A stretch of DNA of 64,000 nt from Candidatus Terraquivivens tengchongensis (GCA_023268355.1 JALNJK010000004.1:62001-126000), one strand, 5' to 3'; numbered from the stretch's first letter, positions 44,053-53,732 are shown. Translations and numbers: made by a program. Notes: generated by a model not told the origin, from the letters alone.

Positions 44053-44517
44053 TTATCCTATTAAAGCGGTTAGCTCATCGGGTTTTATAATTTTGCCCCC
44101 GACATTGGATATTTTTTTACTTGCTTGCTCCGTCCACCTTTCCGCGACGACTAATAACGGCTTATAAACCTCGCCACCGCCCAAGACTTTTTCTATACCC
44201 ATTGACTTGAGGTTGATGAGTAGCATGTTGTTTACCTTTTGCACGTTTTCACTTTTTTCAAGCACCTCAGCGAGTTCAGAGAGCTGTTTCAGGTTGATGG
44301 CCTTGTAAACCCTTCTATTCGGTCTGAAGAAGCCATGCTTGCCGAAATAGTCGGGTGCATACTTCAAAATCCAGGTCCATTTGTGTTTATGGCTTCCCGC
44401 CATGCCCCTCCCTCCTTTAGAGCCAGTCTTCCTGTGCTGTCCTATCTGACCCCAGCCGCACGTCCTCGAACCCCTGAGCTTTCTTATCTTTCTCAACCTC
44501 GTCGGCAAAGCTTTCAC
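44053..44517 (-). CDS. rpl15: Ribosomal protein uL15
   Basis: 154 residues with the glycine-rich N-terminus LRGSRTCGWGQIGQHRKTGS and GFFRPN after the basic WTWILKYAPDYFGKH stretch. GTG start. Immediately before secY, as in nearly all archaea. A TATA-like stretch (TATAACTATATATC on the minus strand) lies about 40-55 nt upstream. Confidence 0.95.
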   Translation of the reverse strand: MKALPTRLRKIRKLRGSRTCGWGQIGQHRKTGSKGGRGMAGSHKHKWTWILKYAPDYFGKHGFFRPNRRVYKAINLKQLSELAEVLEKSENVQKVNNMLLINLKSMGIEKVLGGGEVYKPLLVVAERWTEQASKKISNVGGKIIKPDELTALIG

Positions 44518-44625
44518 CCGTTTTTACTTATACGCATTCACGGTTTTTTCTGACCGGGAAGATATATAGTTATACCTTTCGATCACCGAAGACGGCATAA
44601 CTAGGATAGGTATGACAGTCGGTAC

Positions 44626-46566
44626 TCAGGATGCCTGTATCTTCCCCTTTATGTAGGGAAGAAGACCACCGGCCAGCAGTACTTCCTTTTGCCTCTCGAT
44701 AAGGCTGTACGTCGTAACGAACTCCATACCCTTTGTCTTGTTTATGATTTTTATCGGCTCGCCTTTTCTTACGGCCTCCGCAAGCTTTGGAATTTCTAGC
44801 TCGTCACCAACGTCTATCTTATCGTAGTCTGATGGATCCTTGAACGTTAGCGGGATTATCCCAAAGTTGATTAAGTTTTCTTTATGTATTCTAGCCAGGG
44901 ATTTTGCTATTACGGCTTTCACGCCTAAGTACATGGGTGCTATTGCCGCATGCTCCCTCGAAGAGCCCTGGCCGTAGTTCTCGCCGCCTACTATCACACC
45001 AGCCTTTGCAGCCCGTGCCCTTTCGTAAAACGTAGGGTCTATCCTGCTGAAAGTGTACTTCGATATTTCAGGTATGTTGGACCTGAGTGGTAGAATCTTT
45101 GCACCCGCTGGGAGTATGTCGTCGGTGCTTATGTTGTCGCCGACCTTTATCAAAACCTTGACGGTTAACGACTCTGCTAAAGGCTCCTTCACTGGTACCT
45201 CTTTTATGTTTGGCCCCTTTATCACCTCAACAACTTCGGGCGTCGGTGACGGAGGAATTATCATGTTGTCGTTTACTAAAAAGCGATCTGGTTCCTCAAC
45301 ATACGTGATATTGATGCCGGACTCCCTTGGGTCTGCAAATTCCCCTTTCAAAGCTATGTAGGTTGCGACGAGCGGGTTAGCCAAATAAACGTCCGCCTCA
45401 GGCGTTCCCGACCTGCCCTTGAAGTTCCTGTTGAACGATCTGACGGACACGCCCTTGTAAGGAGGTGCCTGGCCCATGCCTATACAAGGACCGCACGCCG
45501 ACTCAAGAATCCTTGCACCTGCCGCTATTATATCGGCCAGCGTACCATCTCTTGCCAGCATCTCGTAAACCTGCCTGGACCCTGGTGAGACCGTCATGCT
45601 CACGTTCGGTGCGACTGTTCTTCCCTTAAGTATCTGGGCTACTGCCTTCATTATCTGGTACGACGAGTTCGTGCAGCTTCCGATACAAACTTGGTCAACT
45701 TTTATGCCCTTGAGCTCGCTTATCTTCGCGATGTTATCGGGTTGATGTGGCTTAGCGACATAAGGCTCCAACTCGCTCAAGTTCACGGTAATTGTATCTG
45801 CATATTCTGCATCGGGGTCGGGACTTAGCTCCCTCCATACATTTACTCTACCTTGAGCCTCAAGGTAGTGCCTTGTCCTCTCATCCGATGGGAATATCGA
45901 TGTTGTTAAACCTAATTCTGCACCAAAATTGGTGATGGTCGCTCTCTCTGTTACTGTGAGTGTCTTAACACCAGGGCCAACGTATTCGAATATTTTTCCG
46001 ACACCGCCCTTGACCGTAAACCTTCTTAACAACTCGAATACAACATCCATGGCAGTAACCCAGGGTCTCTTCAGCTCGCCTTCAAGGACGACTTTGACAA
46101 TTTCAGGTACTTGGAATTCGTAAGGCTCTCCTGCCATCGCGGATGCAACCTCCAGACCGCCGACACCTATCGCCAGCATACCCATGCCACCAGCTGTAGG
46201 TGTATGGCTATCAGAACCGAGCAGTACCTGTCCAGGAGCCGCGAACCTCTCTAAATGCACTTGGTGGCAGATACCGTTTCCCGGCCTAGAGTAATATATG
46301 CCGTACTTCGCTGCCGCGGTCCTTAAGAATATATGGTCGTCAGCGTTTAGGTTATCGATCTGGAGCATGTTATGGTCAACATAGACTACTGCTAGTGGAA
46401 CTCTTATACGCGGAATACCCATGGCCTCGAATTCTAGCATAGCCATCGTACCCGTCGCGTCCTGCATCAGAACTTGGTCAACTTTTATAGAAACAACCTC
46501 ACCAGGCTCGGGCCTTCCGTCCACAAGGTGCTCTTTTATTATCTTTTGGGTCATTGTTAGACTCAT
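44626..46566 (-). CDS. acn: Aconitate hydratase
   Basis: 4Fe-4S enzyme interconverting citrate and isocitrate. 646 residues: LLGSDSHTPTAGGMG, cluster Cys in CIGSCTNSS and CGPCIGMG, a linker (about 430-475), and a fused swivel domain with GDNISTDDILPAG and YGQGSSREHAA. The domain order is that of true aconitase, not the AcnX-type phosphomevalonate dehydratase. Transcribed alone, divergent from mscS. Confidence 0.94.
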   Translation of the reverse strand: MSLTMTQKIIKEHLVDGRPEPGEVVSIKVDQVLMQDATGTMAMLEFEAMGIPRIRVPLAVVYVDHNMLQIDNLNADDHIFLRTAAAKYGIYYSRPGNGICHQVHLERFAAPGQVLLGSDSHTPTAGGMGMLAIGVGGLEVASAMAGEPYEFQVPEIVKVVLEGELKRPWVTAMDVVFELLRRFTVKGGVGKIFEYVGPGVKTLTVTERATITNFGAELGLTTSIFPSDERTRHYLEAQGRVNVWRELSPDPDAEYADTITVNLSELEPYVAKPHQPDNIAKISELKGIKVDQVCIGSCTNSSYQIMKAVAQILKGRTVAPNVSMTVSPGSRQVYEMLARDGTLADIIAAGARILESACGPCIGMGQAPPYKGVSVRSFNRNFKGRSGTPEADVYLANPLVATYIALKGEFADPRESGINITYVEEPDRFLVNDNMIIPPSPTPEVVEVIKGPNIKEVPVKEPLAESLTVKVLIKVGDNISTDDILPAGAKILPLRSNIPEISKYTFSRIDPTFYERARAAKAGVIVGGENYGQGSSREHAAIAPMYLGVKAVIAKSLARIHKENLINFGIIPLTFKDPSDYDKIDVGDELEIPKLAEAVRKGEPIKIINKTKGMEFVTTYSLIERQKEVLLAGGLLPYIKGKIQAS

Positions 46567-46645
46567 GGAGATGACCTATATATTTTTGAAACTCGCACCT
46601 ATTTATTTTTTAATACTTTCCCCTCATGGGCTCATGATACGATGG

Positions 46646-46725
46646 GTGTAGTTTACCACAGCAATTAGTTCAGCATCGGCGAAATTTTTTCTGATGGTGC
46701 TGAACTAATTCTTGGTGCACTACAC
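46646..46725. repeat. Palindromic element, copy 2, with outer inverted repeat
   Basis: Arms AATTAGTTCAGCA (46663-46675) and TGCTGAACTAATT (46698-46710) flank a 22-bp spacer centred on GAAATTTTTTC. An outer pair GTGTAGT (46646-46652) and ACTACAC (46719-46725) adds a second shell. The core matches copy 1 at 30230-30277 in reversed orientation. It sits between the divergent acn and mscS genes, so it cannot simply be a transcript terminator. Confidence 0.85.
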
Positions 46726-46831
46726 AAGACTTAAAAGTGTACTCAGCTCTTACATGGCGGTTATATAAGGCCTACTATTAATTAATATATTATTAGGCTG
46801 AGCCAATCGTGTTAAACGAGTTGGGGATAAG

Positions 46832-47746
46832 ATGAACATGAGAAGCATAGTTCTGAGAATAGTCGTGGATATCGTGATTTTAGGCTTCTTAGCTACGCTT
46901 ATATGGTTCCTATGGATTGCGGGTATAATTCCATCCAACGTTCCACTTAACGTCGTTTACGCAATTCTAGCCGCTGTAGGTATCGTGTTGATAATTTACA
47001 GCATAAGCAGCCCAATCCTCAAGAGCCTCGTACCCAAGTATGGACATAAGGCTTACACTTTCACGAATGTACTCAAACTCTTCACTTACATAATAGCTGG
47101 TATCGTGATTCTGGCATCTTTAGGAATAAGCCCTGAGGTAGCCCTTGCGGGAGGAACTTTCTCCGGACTTATTGTCGGTCTGGCTTTACAGCCCGTACTT
47201 AGCAACTTCTTTGCAGGTCTTATAGTGCTGCTTACGGGTTACGTGAAGCCCGGAGATGACATCAGACTTGTGACATCCGAGATGCCTTACCAATGGGCGT
47301 TCTTACCCGGTTACAAATATTTCTCACCTGATTACGTTTTCGTCGGTTATAGAGGTAGAATCATAGAAGTCGGTCTGCTTTACTCCTTAATGATATCAGA
47401 CAGCGGTGTAGAATTAAAAATACCGAACAGAATAATTTTTAATGCAGCAATCGTTAATTATACACCAAAACATCAGCTAGAAAGAGTATCACAGGTCCGT
47501 TACGAATTCAAGGTAGATTACGACCCAGACCTAGTCCTTGAACGGGTCAGGAATGCATTAAGTGATATAAAGGAGATAGAAGATATAGCAATCAATGAGC
47601 AGTGCGATAAGGAGTACTATATTGTTCAGATTCGATTCTCCGCACCTATGGATAAGGATTGGAGGGAAATAAAATCCGAAGTTTTGAAGAGGCTTATAAA
47701 GGTTCACAGAGAGCTAAAGATTGCCGAAAAACCCCTAAGCGGATAG
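46832..47746 (+). CDS. MscS-type mechanosensitive channel
   Basis: 304 residues. Three to four N-terminal helices (about 8-30, 38-58, 80-103), then the pore helix segment VALAGGTFSGLIVGLALQPV with regular Gly/Ala spacing, the beta domain around GYVKPGDDIRL, and a C-terminal alpha/beta domain. The MscS beta domain carries an insertion (PYQWAFLPGYKYFSPDYVF). ATG 46832 after GGGGAT. Confidence 0.9.
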   Translation: MNMRSIVLRIVVDIVILGFLATLIWFLWIAGIIPSNVPLNVVYAILAAVGIVLIIYSISSPILKSLVPKYGHKAYTFTNVLKLFTYIIAGIVILASLGISPEVALAGGTFSGLIVGLALQPVLSNFFAGLIVLLTGYVKPGDDIRLVTSEMPYQWAFLPGYKYFSPDYVFVGYRGRIIEVGLLYSLMISDSGVELKIPNRIIFNAAIVNYTPKHQLERVSQVRYEFKVDYDPDLVLERVRNALSDIKEIEDIAINEQCDKEYYIVQIRFSAPMDKDWREIKSEVLKRLIKVHRELKIAEKPLSG

Positions 47747-47799
47747 GCTCGGTTTAAGGATAAAAGCATCGAACCTCGTAATGTTGGCTGGGAATAGGT

Positions 47800-49173
47800 A
47801 TGCCCGTGCTTCCTATAGATTCAGGAAGATATGGCAGCAAGGAGATGAGGGAGGTATTCGAGGAGATTAGCCGGCTTAAGTACATACTCGCAGTTGAAGC
47901 GGCGGTCGCGGAGGCCCAAGCAGAAATTGGAATAATACCTGCAGAGGCGGGTAAGGAAATAGCCTCAAAGGCTAACCTCAACTACGTAACGCTAGAGAAG
48001 TGCAAAGAGGTGGAGAAAAAAATAGGCCATGAGCCCGCAAACGTCGTGGAGGTTTTGGTTGATGTATGCGAAGAACATGCAAAGCCATGGGTCCACTACG
48101 GGCTGACGAGCAACGACCTCTTGGATACGGCCACCTCCCTACAGATAAGGGATGCCATGAAAATAATCGAGGGTAGGATGCGCGAGCTTACGGTGCTGTT
48201 GGCTGAGATGGCACTGCGGTATGCTGACCTGCCCGCAGTCGGTAGAACCCATGGACAGCACGCAAGCATAATCTCATTCGGTTTGAAATTCGCTGTCTGG
48301 GCATCCGAGATGTTGAGACACTTCGACAGGCTTAAGCAACTGCTCGAAAGAGTATTGGTATGTAAAACGTTAGGCGTCGTCGGCACAGGCTCGCTTATGG
48401 GCGAGAGGGCACTCGAGGTCCAAAGGCTTGTAGCGGAAAAGCTTGCCCTGAAACCAATTGACGCTGCAACACAAGTCGTTCCTAGGGAACTTCATGCAGA
48501 GGTTGTCTTCTTCGCCGCAATCCTCGCATCAACTTTAGATAAAATAGCAACGGAGATAAGAAACTTACAAAGGACGGAAATAGGCGAGGTCGAGGAACCT
48601 TTCAGGCCGGGACAGGTTGGGAGCTCGGCAGTTCCCGTGAAAAGAAATCCCATAAAATCCGAAAAAGTCTCCTCGATAGCGCGCTTGCTTAGACCCTTTG
48701 TTCAAGTTGCCCTCGATAACATACCGCTGTGGCATGAAAGGGATTTAACTAACTCAGCGAACGAGCGCTTCATAATCCCCATGAGCCTCATTTTACTTGA
48801 TGAAGCGCTCAGGACGATAACGGAAGTGATAAGGGGACTCAAGGTTAACGAGGAATCTATAACAGCCAACATCCAAAAGACCGGTGGAAGGATATTTTCC
48901 GAGTTTATACTTGACCTAATGTTGAAGAGGGGCTTTCCTAGGATTAGTGCCTACAGAATCGTTCAGAAAGCATCGGAAAGAACGGACGTATCCTTCGTTG
49001 ATGCCCTGCTACAGATGCCGGAAGTTGCATGTAAGCTATCAAGAGAGGAGATAGAGAGGGTTATGAAACCAGATGCATGCTTAGGTGCTTCTAGGTTGAT
49101 AATAAATCAGATCGTCGAAGAGGTGAAGAGAAGATTGTCTACTCCTGGAAGCTCTTTTCCTCCGTCGGCTTAG
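47800..49173 (+). CDS. purB: Adenylosuccinate lyase
   Basis: Purine synthesis and AMP formation, fumarase/aspartase superfamily. 457 residues with [17 protein letters not shown], the catalytic His in [10 protein letters not shown], and signature [19 protein letters not shown]. Its last 35 nt overlap the 3' end of rps30e on the opposite strand. Confidence 0.96.
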   Translation: MPVLPIDSGRYGSKEMREVFEEISRLKYILAVEAAVAEAQAEIGIIPAEAGKEIASKANLNYVTLEKCKEVEKKIGHEPANVVEVLVDVCEEHAKPWVHYGLTSNDLLDTATSLQIRDAMKIIEGRMRELTVLLAEMALRYADLPAVGRTHGQHASIISFGLKFAVWASEMLRHFDRLKQLLERVLVCKTLGVVGTGSLMGERALEVQRLVAEKLALKPIDAATQVVPRELHAEVVFFAAILASTLDKIATEIRNLQRTEIGEVEEPFRPGQVGSSAVPVKRNPIKSEKVSSIARLLRPFVQVALDNIPLWHERDLTNSANERFIIPMSLILLDEALRTITEVIRGLKVNEESITANIQKTGGRIFSEFILDLMLKRGFPRISAYRIVQKASERTDVSFVDALLQMPEVACKLSREEIERVMKPDACLGASRLIINQIVEEVKRRLSTPGSSFPPSA

Positions 49174-49306
49174 CCTCAAGCACCCTGAGCCTGTAGTTGT
49201 TCCTGTTCCTTACCCTTGGAACTGGGCTACGTCTCGGCTTAGCCTCTAGCTTCGGCGTTTGGGACCTTACCTTCCCGGCCTTAGTCACAGACCCGTGGCT
49301 TGGCAT
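49139..49306 (-). CDS. rps30e: Ribosomal protein eS30
   Basis: 55-residue basic small-subunit protein. It starts [20 protein letters not shown] and continues with [17 protein letters not shown], the eS30 signature. The C-terminus is longer and more acidic (PTEEKSFQE) than in some archaea. A TATA box (TATAAATG on the minus strand) lies about 35 nt upstream. The stop falls inside the antisense end of purB. Its length puts it below common ORF cut-offs. Confidence 0.93.
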   Translation of the reverse strand: MPSHGSVTKAGKVRSQTPKLEAKPRRSPVPRVRNRNNYRLRVLEAKPTEEKSFQE

Positions 49307-49397
49307 CTCAGATTCCCAAAATTATGCTTTCACCCATCCATTTATACCTTATGACAACAGCTATATCCTAATAGATGACGATTTATCTTGAATTAAA

Positions 49398-50591
49398 ATG
49401 GCTACGGCTCGTATCTTAGCAAGCCCGCTGGGTATATTGGCCTTAGATGGCGATAAGGTTGTAAGCTTTCGCAGTTATGACAATGACTTGAACGAGGCTG
49501 CAAAAATTTACTTAAACATACAGAACGGAGTTCTCCCTTCTAATGTAAAGGAGCTACTCAAAGAGCTAGCGGATAAGGGCTACTCCCTATTGACCGTCGA
49601 AGACCCGAAGATCTTCGAGCAGTTGAATAAGCTGGCGGAAGGTATTGCGGTGAGCATACAGTATGCAGAGCCAGAACCCATAGACTTAGAATTTTTGTTC
49701 GTAAAGAATGGACTCGTCAATAGCCGGGAGGAGTATGGGCAGAAAGTAAAGATGGTTTGTGATGCTGCTTTAGCGCTCAGCCTCAAGGTCGCAATAAGTA
49801 GAAGGGATGTACTCATCATACCAGCGGTCCATGCCCACGAGAACGTCGAGAAGCAGATAAACACCGTTTATATGGGCTGCAGAGAGTGGTACGGAATTCA
49901 CTTCCCTGAGCTAAACGATCTGATTGACGATCCAGAAGATTATCTGAAAATCATAACGAAAATAGGCTTAAGGGATAAGATGAACGAAGAGAATCTCTCA
50001 AAGACGATCCCAGGTCATAAAAGGCTGAAAGAAATACTCATGGCTAAGGAAAAATCCGTGGGCGCAAACCTTCTAGAGCAAGACGAGGAGTACATAAAAA
50101 GATTCGCCGAGGAGGGTCTAAGGTTAATACAGCTTAGAAAGGATTTAGAGAATTATATCAGGTCGCTCATGAGCCTCGAGGCGCCTAATTTGACCGCTAT
50201 AGCAGGGCCAATACTCGGCTCCAAATTGTTGGCGCTGGCAGGAGGTTTGGAGAAGCTTGCCAAGATGCCTGCGAGCACGATACAGGTACTTGGTGCTGAA
50301 AAAGCACTCTTCCGCTTCCTTAAGACTGGTAGAGGCGCGCCTAAGCACGGGTTGATATTCCAACATCCATACGTGCATACGTCGCCTAAATGGCAGAGGG
50401 GCAAAATAGCCAGAGTGCTTGCGGCTAAAATATCCATAGCCGCGCGCATAGATTACTTCTCCCGCGAAGATAGGAGCGCTGAACTCAGGAAGGCCTTGGA
50501 GGATAGGATAAAGGAAATAAAAACAAAATACGCAGAACCTCCTAGGCGCGAGAAGAAGGTAAAAAAGACGAAAGGGCCTTGGAGGAGCTAG
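49398..50591 (+). CDS. nop5: C/D box RNP protein Nop5 (Nop56/58)
   Basis: Scaffold of archaeal box C/D 2'-O-methylation RNPs. N-terminal domain binding fibrillarin (1-125), a coiled coil (about 130-245), then the Nop domain with APNLTAIAGPILGSKLLALA, GAEKALFRFLKTGRGAPKHG and KWQRGKIARVLAAK. The basic tail (PRREKKVKKTKGPW) is typical. Forms an operon with fibrillarin. Confidence 0.96.
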   Translation: MATARILASPLGILALDGDKVVSFRSYDNDLNEAAKIYLNIQNGVLPSNVKELLKELADKGYSLLTVEDPKIFEQLNKLAEGIAVSIQYAEPEPIDLEFLFVKNGLVNSREEYGQKVKMVCDAALALSLKVAISRRDVLIIPAVHAHENVEKQINTVYMGCREWYGIHFPELNDLIDDPEDYLKIITKIGLRDKMNEENLSKTIPGHKRLKEILMAKEKSVGANLLEQDEEYIKRFAEEGLRLIQLRKDLENYIRSLMSLEAPNLTAIAGPILGSKLLALAGGLEKLAKMPASTIQVLGAEKALFRFLKTGRGAPKHGLIFQHPYVHTSPKWQRGKIARVLAAKISIAARIDYFSREDRSAELRKALEDRIKEIKTKYAEPPRREKKVKKTKGPWRS

Positions 50592-50602
50592 AGGTCTTTT
50601 GG

Positions 50603-51322
50603 GTGATTGGATTGCTAAGTGTTGAGAAGCATGATAAGTTTGAGGGCGTGTATTGGTTTTACTCGGGCGACGAGAAGATACTCGTGACCAGAAGCTTGGA
50701 TAAGGGCTTCAGGGTCTACGGTGAAAGGTTATTCAGGGTAGGCGATGAAGAGTATCGAGAGTGGATTCCTTACAGGAGCAAGCTTGCGGCCGCGATACTT
50801 TCCGGCATCAAGGAGATAGGTATAACACCAGGATGTAGGGTGCTGTACCTAGGCGTCGCATCAGGGACGACGGCAAGTCACGTCTCTGACATAATCGGCG
50901 AGAAGGGTATGCTTTACGGCGTCGACTTCGCGCCGATGGTTTTGGCCCAGTTTAAACGTAACGTCGCCGATAGAAGGAAGAACGTCGTCGCAATATACGC
51001 GGATGCCAGGTTCCCCATAACCTACAAACCTATTGTAGGTCAGGTAGATTTCATCTACTGTGATATCGCCCAACCAGAACAGGCTAAGATACTTGCTGAG
51101 AATGCTAGGCTCATGCTAAAGGATGACGGTCTGGCCATGATAGCGATAAAGGCGAGGAGCATAGATAGCACCGAAGAGCCCAGCAAAGTCTACAGGCAGG
51201 AGATCGCGGTACTAGAAGGTAGCGGCTTCGTCGTGCTTGAGAAAGTTGACTTGGGAAAGTATGAGCAGGACCATATCATGGTCTTGGCAAGATATTCGCC
51301 AAGAAGGCAAAATAAAAAATGA
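50603..51322 (+). CDS. flpA: Fibrillarin-like rRNA/tRNA 2'-O-methyltransferase
   Basis: Methyltransferase of box C/D RNPs. KHDKFEGVYWF at the N-terminus; SAM site VLYLGVASGTTASHVSDI; VDFIYCDIAQPEQAKIL; GLAMIAIKARSID with the catalytic Lys. GTG 50603 (after GAGGT) and TTG 50612 (after GGTGAT) are both plausible starts; the longer in-frame TTG 50579 overlaps nop5. Confidence 0.95.
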   Translation: MIGLLSVEKHDKFEGVYWFYSGDEKILVTRSLDKGFRVYGERLFRVGDEEYREWIPYRSKLAAAILSGIKEIGITPGCRVLYLGVASGTTASHVSDIIGEKGMLYGVDFAPMVLAQFKRNVADRRKNVVAIYADARFPITYKPIVGQVDFIYCDIAQPEQAKILAENARLMLKDDGLAMIAIKARSIDSTEEPSKVYRQEIAVLEGSGFVVLEKVDLGKYEQDHIMVLARYSPRRQNKK

Positions 51323-51975
51323 TCGTCTGCGGTATAGACGAGGCTGGTAGGGGCTCGGTAATCGGGCCTTTGGTTGTATTAGGCATTTCGATTCCTGAGA
51401 AAGACGTTTCCCTACTGAAGGATATCGGTGTTAGGGATTCAAAGAGCTTGAGTAGGAAAGCTAGGGAGAAGCTTTACCAAAAAATCTTGAGCTTGAACGT
51501 TAATGTTTACGAGGTTGTCTTGGACGCATCCGAGGTGGACAGATACCTAAGGAGGAGGTCTGGACCTAGTATAAACGCGCTGGAGGCAAATGCGACTGCA
51601 GAAATCATCAGAAACCTTAGGCCGGACGTGGCGTACATAGACTCTCCGGATGTAAAGCCTGCTAGGTATGCGGAAAGGATATTGGCGATGCTCGATTACT
51701 CTCCCCGTATCGTATGCGAGCACAAGGCAGACTCCCGCTACGAGGTTGTGGCGGCTGCCTCGATACTTGCGAAGGTAAGGAGGGACGGCATGCTGACCAA
51801 GCTCTCCGAGGTCTATGGGGATTTAGGTTCTGGGTATTCATCGGACAAGAGAACCATCGAGTTTCTGGTTAGGTGCTTAAGGGATAAGGGCGAAGTCCCT
51901 TCCTGCGTAAGGAGGGGGTGGAAAACCGTTGATAAGCTCCTTCAGGCGAAGCTATATGGTTTTGGGAAGGAATAG
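51319..51975 (+). CDS. rnhB: Ribonuclease HII
   Basis: Removes RNA from RNA-DNA hybrids and single ribonucleotides. 218 residues with catalytic acids in CGIDEAGRGSVIGP, YIDSPDVKP and EHKADSRYEVVAAASILAKV, and GSGYSSDKRTIEFL. ATG start overlaps the flpA stop by 4 nt. Confidence 0.96.
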   Translation: MIVCGIDEAGRGSVIGPLVVLGISIPEKDVSLLKDIGVRDSKSLSRKAREKLYQKILSLNVNVYEVVLDASEVDRYLRRRSGPSINALEANATAEIIRNLRPDVAYIDSPDVKPARYAERILAMLDYSPRIVCEHKADSRYEVVAAASILAKVRRDGMLTKLSEVYGDLGSGYSSDKRTIEFLVRCLRDKGEVPSCVRRGWKTVDKLLQAKLYGFGKE

Positions 51976-51978
51976 GTC

Positions 51979-52530
51979 ATGAACGTCGAAAAGCTTTTCG
52001 TGCTTACTGGAGCTCCGGGAAGTGGAAAGACAACTGTGGTGCTAAGGCTCGTCGAGATTCTGAAACGTATGGGGTTCAGCGTAGGAGGGATGTACACGAG
52101 GGAGGTTAGGTCTTCTGGGAGCAGAGTTGGGTTCGAGATAGTGGACATAGCCACGGGCAAGACTGGTACGCTGGCTCAGGTGGGTTACGGCTCAGGACCG
52201 AGGGTCGGTAGATATTTGGTAAACTTGAGGGACTTAGAAGATGTCGGTGTCAGGGCTATAGAATCGGCCAACCAGTTCGACGTCGTTGTTGTGGACGAGG
52301 TCGGACCGATGGAGCTGAAAAGCCATAGGTTTAAGGAAGCTGTGAGGAAGCTTTTAGCGACGGATAAACCAGCCGTGCTTACGATACACTACAGGGCGAG
52401 CGACGAACTGCTCGATGAGATAAGGAAGCTCGTGGGTGGTAAGAGTATAGTGGTAACCTTCGAGAACCGGGATAGGTTGCCCATGGAGCTGGCAGAAAGG
52501 ATTAAGGACGTGCTAAAAGGTGGCGCATAA
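51979..52530 (+). CDS. Nucleoside-triphosphatase, THEP1 family
   Basis: 183-residue P-loop NTPase. Walker A GAPGSGKTTVVLRL, family motif GGMYTREVRSSGSRVGFEIV, Walker B VVVDEVGPMELKS. Archaeal/bacterial THEP1 proteins hydrolyse NTPs in vitro; the cell role is uncertain. Embedded in an RNA-modification operon between rnhB and trm1. Confidence 0.92.
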   Translation: MNVEKLFVLTGAPGSGKTTVVLRLVEILKRMGFSVGGMYTREVRSSGSRVGFEIVDIATGKTGTLAQVGYGSGPRVGRYLVNLRDLEDVGVRAIESANQFDVVVVDEVGPMELKSHRFKEAVRKLLATDKPAVLTIHYRASDELLDEIRKLVGGKSIVVTFENRDRLPMELAERIKDVLKGGA

Positions 52531-53722
52531 GTTGGACGAGAAAACCTTGGAATTTCCGACAATGATTTACGAGGAAGGGAAGGTTAGGTTCCTAGCTCCA
52601 GCCCTTCCGGAAGGTTGGGAGAAAGCCGTTTCACCGAGCGGCATACCCGTCTTCTTTAACCCATACTCTAAGCTATCACGCGACATGGCGGTTCTGGCAG
52701 TCAAGGCGTATTTTGAGAGAAAGGGCATAAAGGTCTGCGAACCCTTAGCTGGTTGCGGCGTCAGAGGCATAAGGATCGCGGTCGAGACAGGAATCGTATC
52801 AAAGCTGGTTTTGAACGACATAAACAAGTTTGCTTATTCTCTGATAAGAAAGAATGTAGAAACGGCCGGCTTGGTCAACATAACCGAAGTTTATAACATC
52901 GATGCGAATGCGCTGCTTGCGGCGCACTCCTCCGGTGGCCTCAGGTTTGACTACGTGGACGTAGATCCTGCAGGCTCGCCTGCACCCTTCCTTGAGAATG
53001 CGATACGTTCGTGCCAGAGCGGTGGTTTGCTCGGTGTTACGGCGACGGATTTAGCGCCTCTTTGCGGAACGAACCCTCTCTCGTGCATTAGGAAGTATGA
53101 TGCCGTGCCCTACACGTCGCCATACTCAAAGGAAACTGCCGTAAGGATCTTGGTGGGCTTCGTGGCACGGACTGCAGCGAGGGTTGGGATGGCCATCTCT
53201 CCAGTTCTGACGTTCTACAGGAGGCACTACATCAGGACATTCGTGAAACTAACATACAGCAAGACGCTGGCTAAGGAATCATTCAAAAACGTTGGATGGA
53301 TATCAGAGTGCAGGTCGTGCGGCAACGTCCAATGGTCGAGCTATACCGAGCCCTTTAAGCTATGTGAGCTCTGCAAGTCCACACCGCAGGTTTTCGGCCC
53401 CTTATGGCTCGGAGAGCTAACCTCAAAGGACTTTGCCCTAAAGGTGTTAGGAATTGCGTACGAGGCCGACATGAAGGAGGCTTACACTTTGCTAAAAAAG
53501 ATTTCAGAAGAACTCCAGACAGTACCTTTCTATTACAGGGTTGATGAAATCGGCAAAAGGCTCAGGTCAAGGGCACCAAAACCTGCTAGCATCGTGGATA
53601 GGCTCCGCCTTCTTGGTTTCAACGCATCGTTAACACACTTTGACGGGCAGGGCTTTAAAACAGATGCCCCACGTGAAGCCGTCGAGCAGGTGTTTTCTGA
53701 ACTAGCATCCTCAGAAGCTTAA
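52520..53722 (+). CDS. trm1: tRNA (guanine26-N2)-dimethyltransferase Trm1
   Basis: 400-residue SAM enzyme making m2,2G26. N-terminal FLAPALPEGWEKAVSPSG and VFFNPYSKLSRDMAVLAV, SAM region CEPLAGCGVRGIRIAVE, catalytic motif YVDVDPAGSPAPF, and a C-terminal zinc module (CRSCGNVQW, CELCK). GTG start overlapping THEP1; TTG 52532 is possible. Confidence 0.95.
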   Translation: MAHKLDEKTLEFPTMIYEEGKVRFLAPALPEGWEKAVSPSGIPVFFNPYSKLSRDMAVLAVKAYFERKGIKVCEPLAGCGVRGIRIAVETGIVSKLVLNDINKFAYSLIRKNVETAGLVNITEVYNIDANALLAAHSSGGLRFDYVDVDPAGSPAPFLENAIRSCQSGGLLGVTATDLAPLCGTNPLSCIRKYDAVPYTSPYSKETAVRILVGFVARTAARVGMAISPVLTFYRRHYIRTFVKLTYSKTLAKESFKNVGWISECRSCGNVQWSSYTEPFKLCELCKSTPQVFGPLWLGELTSKDFALKVLGIAYEADMKEAYTLLKKISEELQTVPFYYRVDEIGKRLRSRAPKPASIVDRLRLLGFNASLTHFDGQGFKTDAPREAVEQVFSELASSEA

Positions 53723-53732
53723 CAAGCATGCT

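Noticed and set aside
44626-46566. Aconitase-like gene as phosphomevalonate dehydratase of the modified mevalonate pathway
   Set aside because: It has the fused swivel domain and cluster cysteines of true aconitase, whereas the dehydratase is AcnX type with separate subunits.
49197-49391. Plus-strand 64-codon frame after purB
   Set aside because: It is the antisense shadow of rps30e and the rps30e promoter region; composition is not protein-like.
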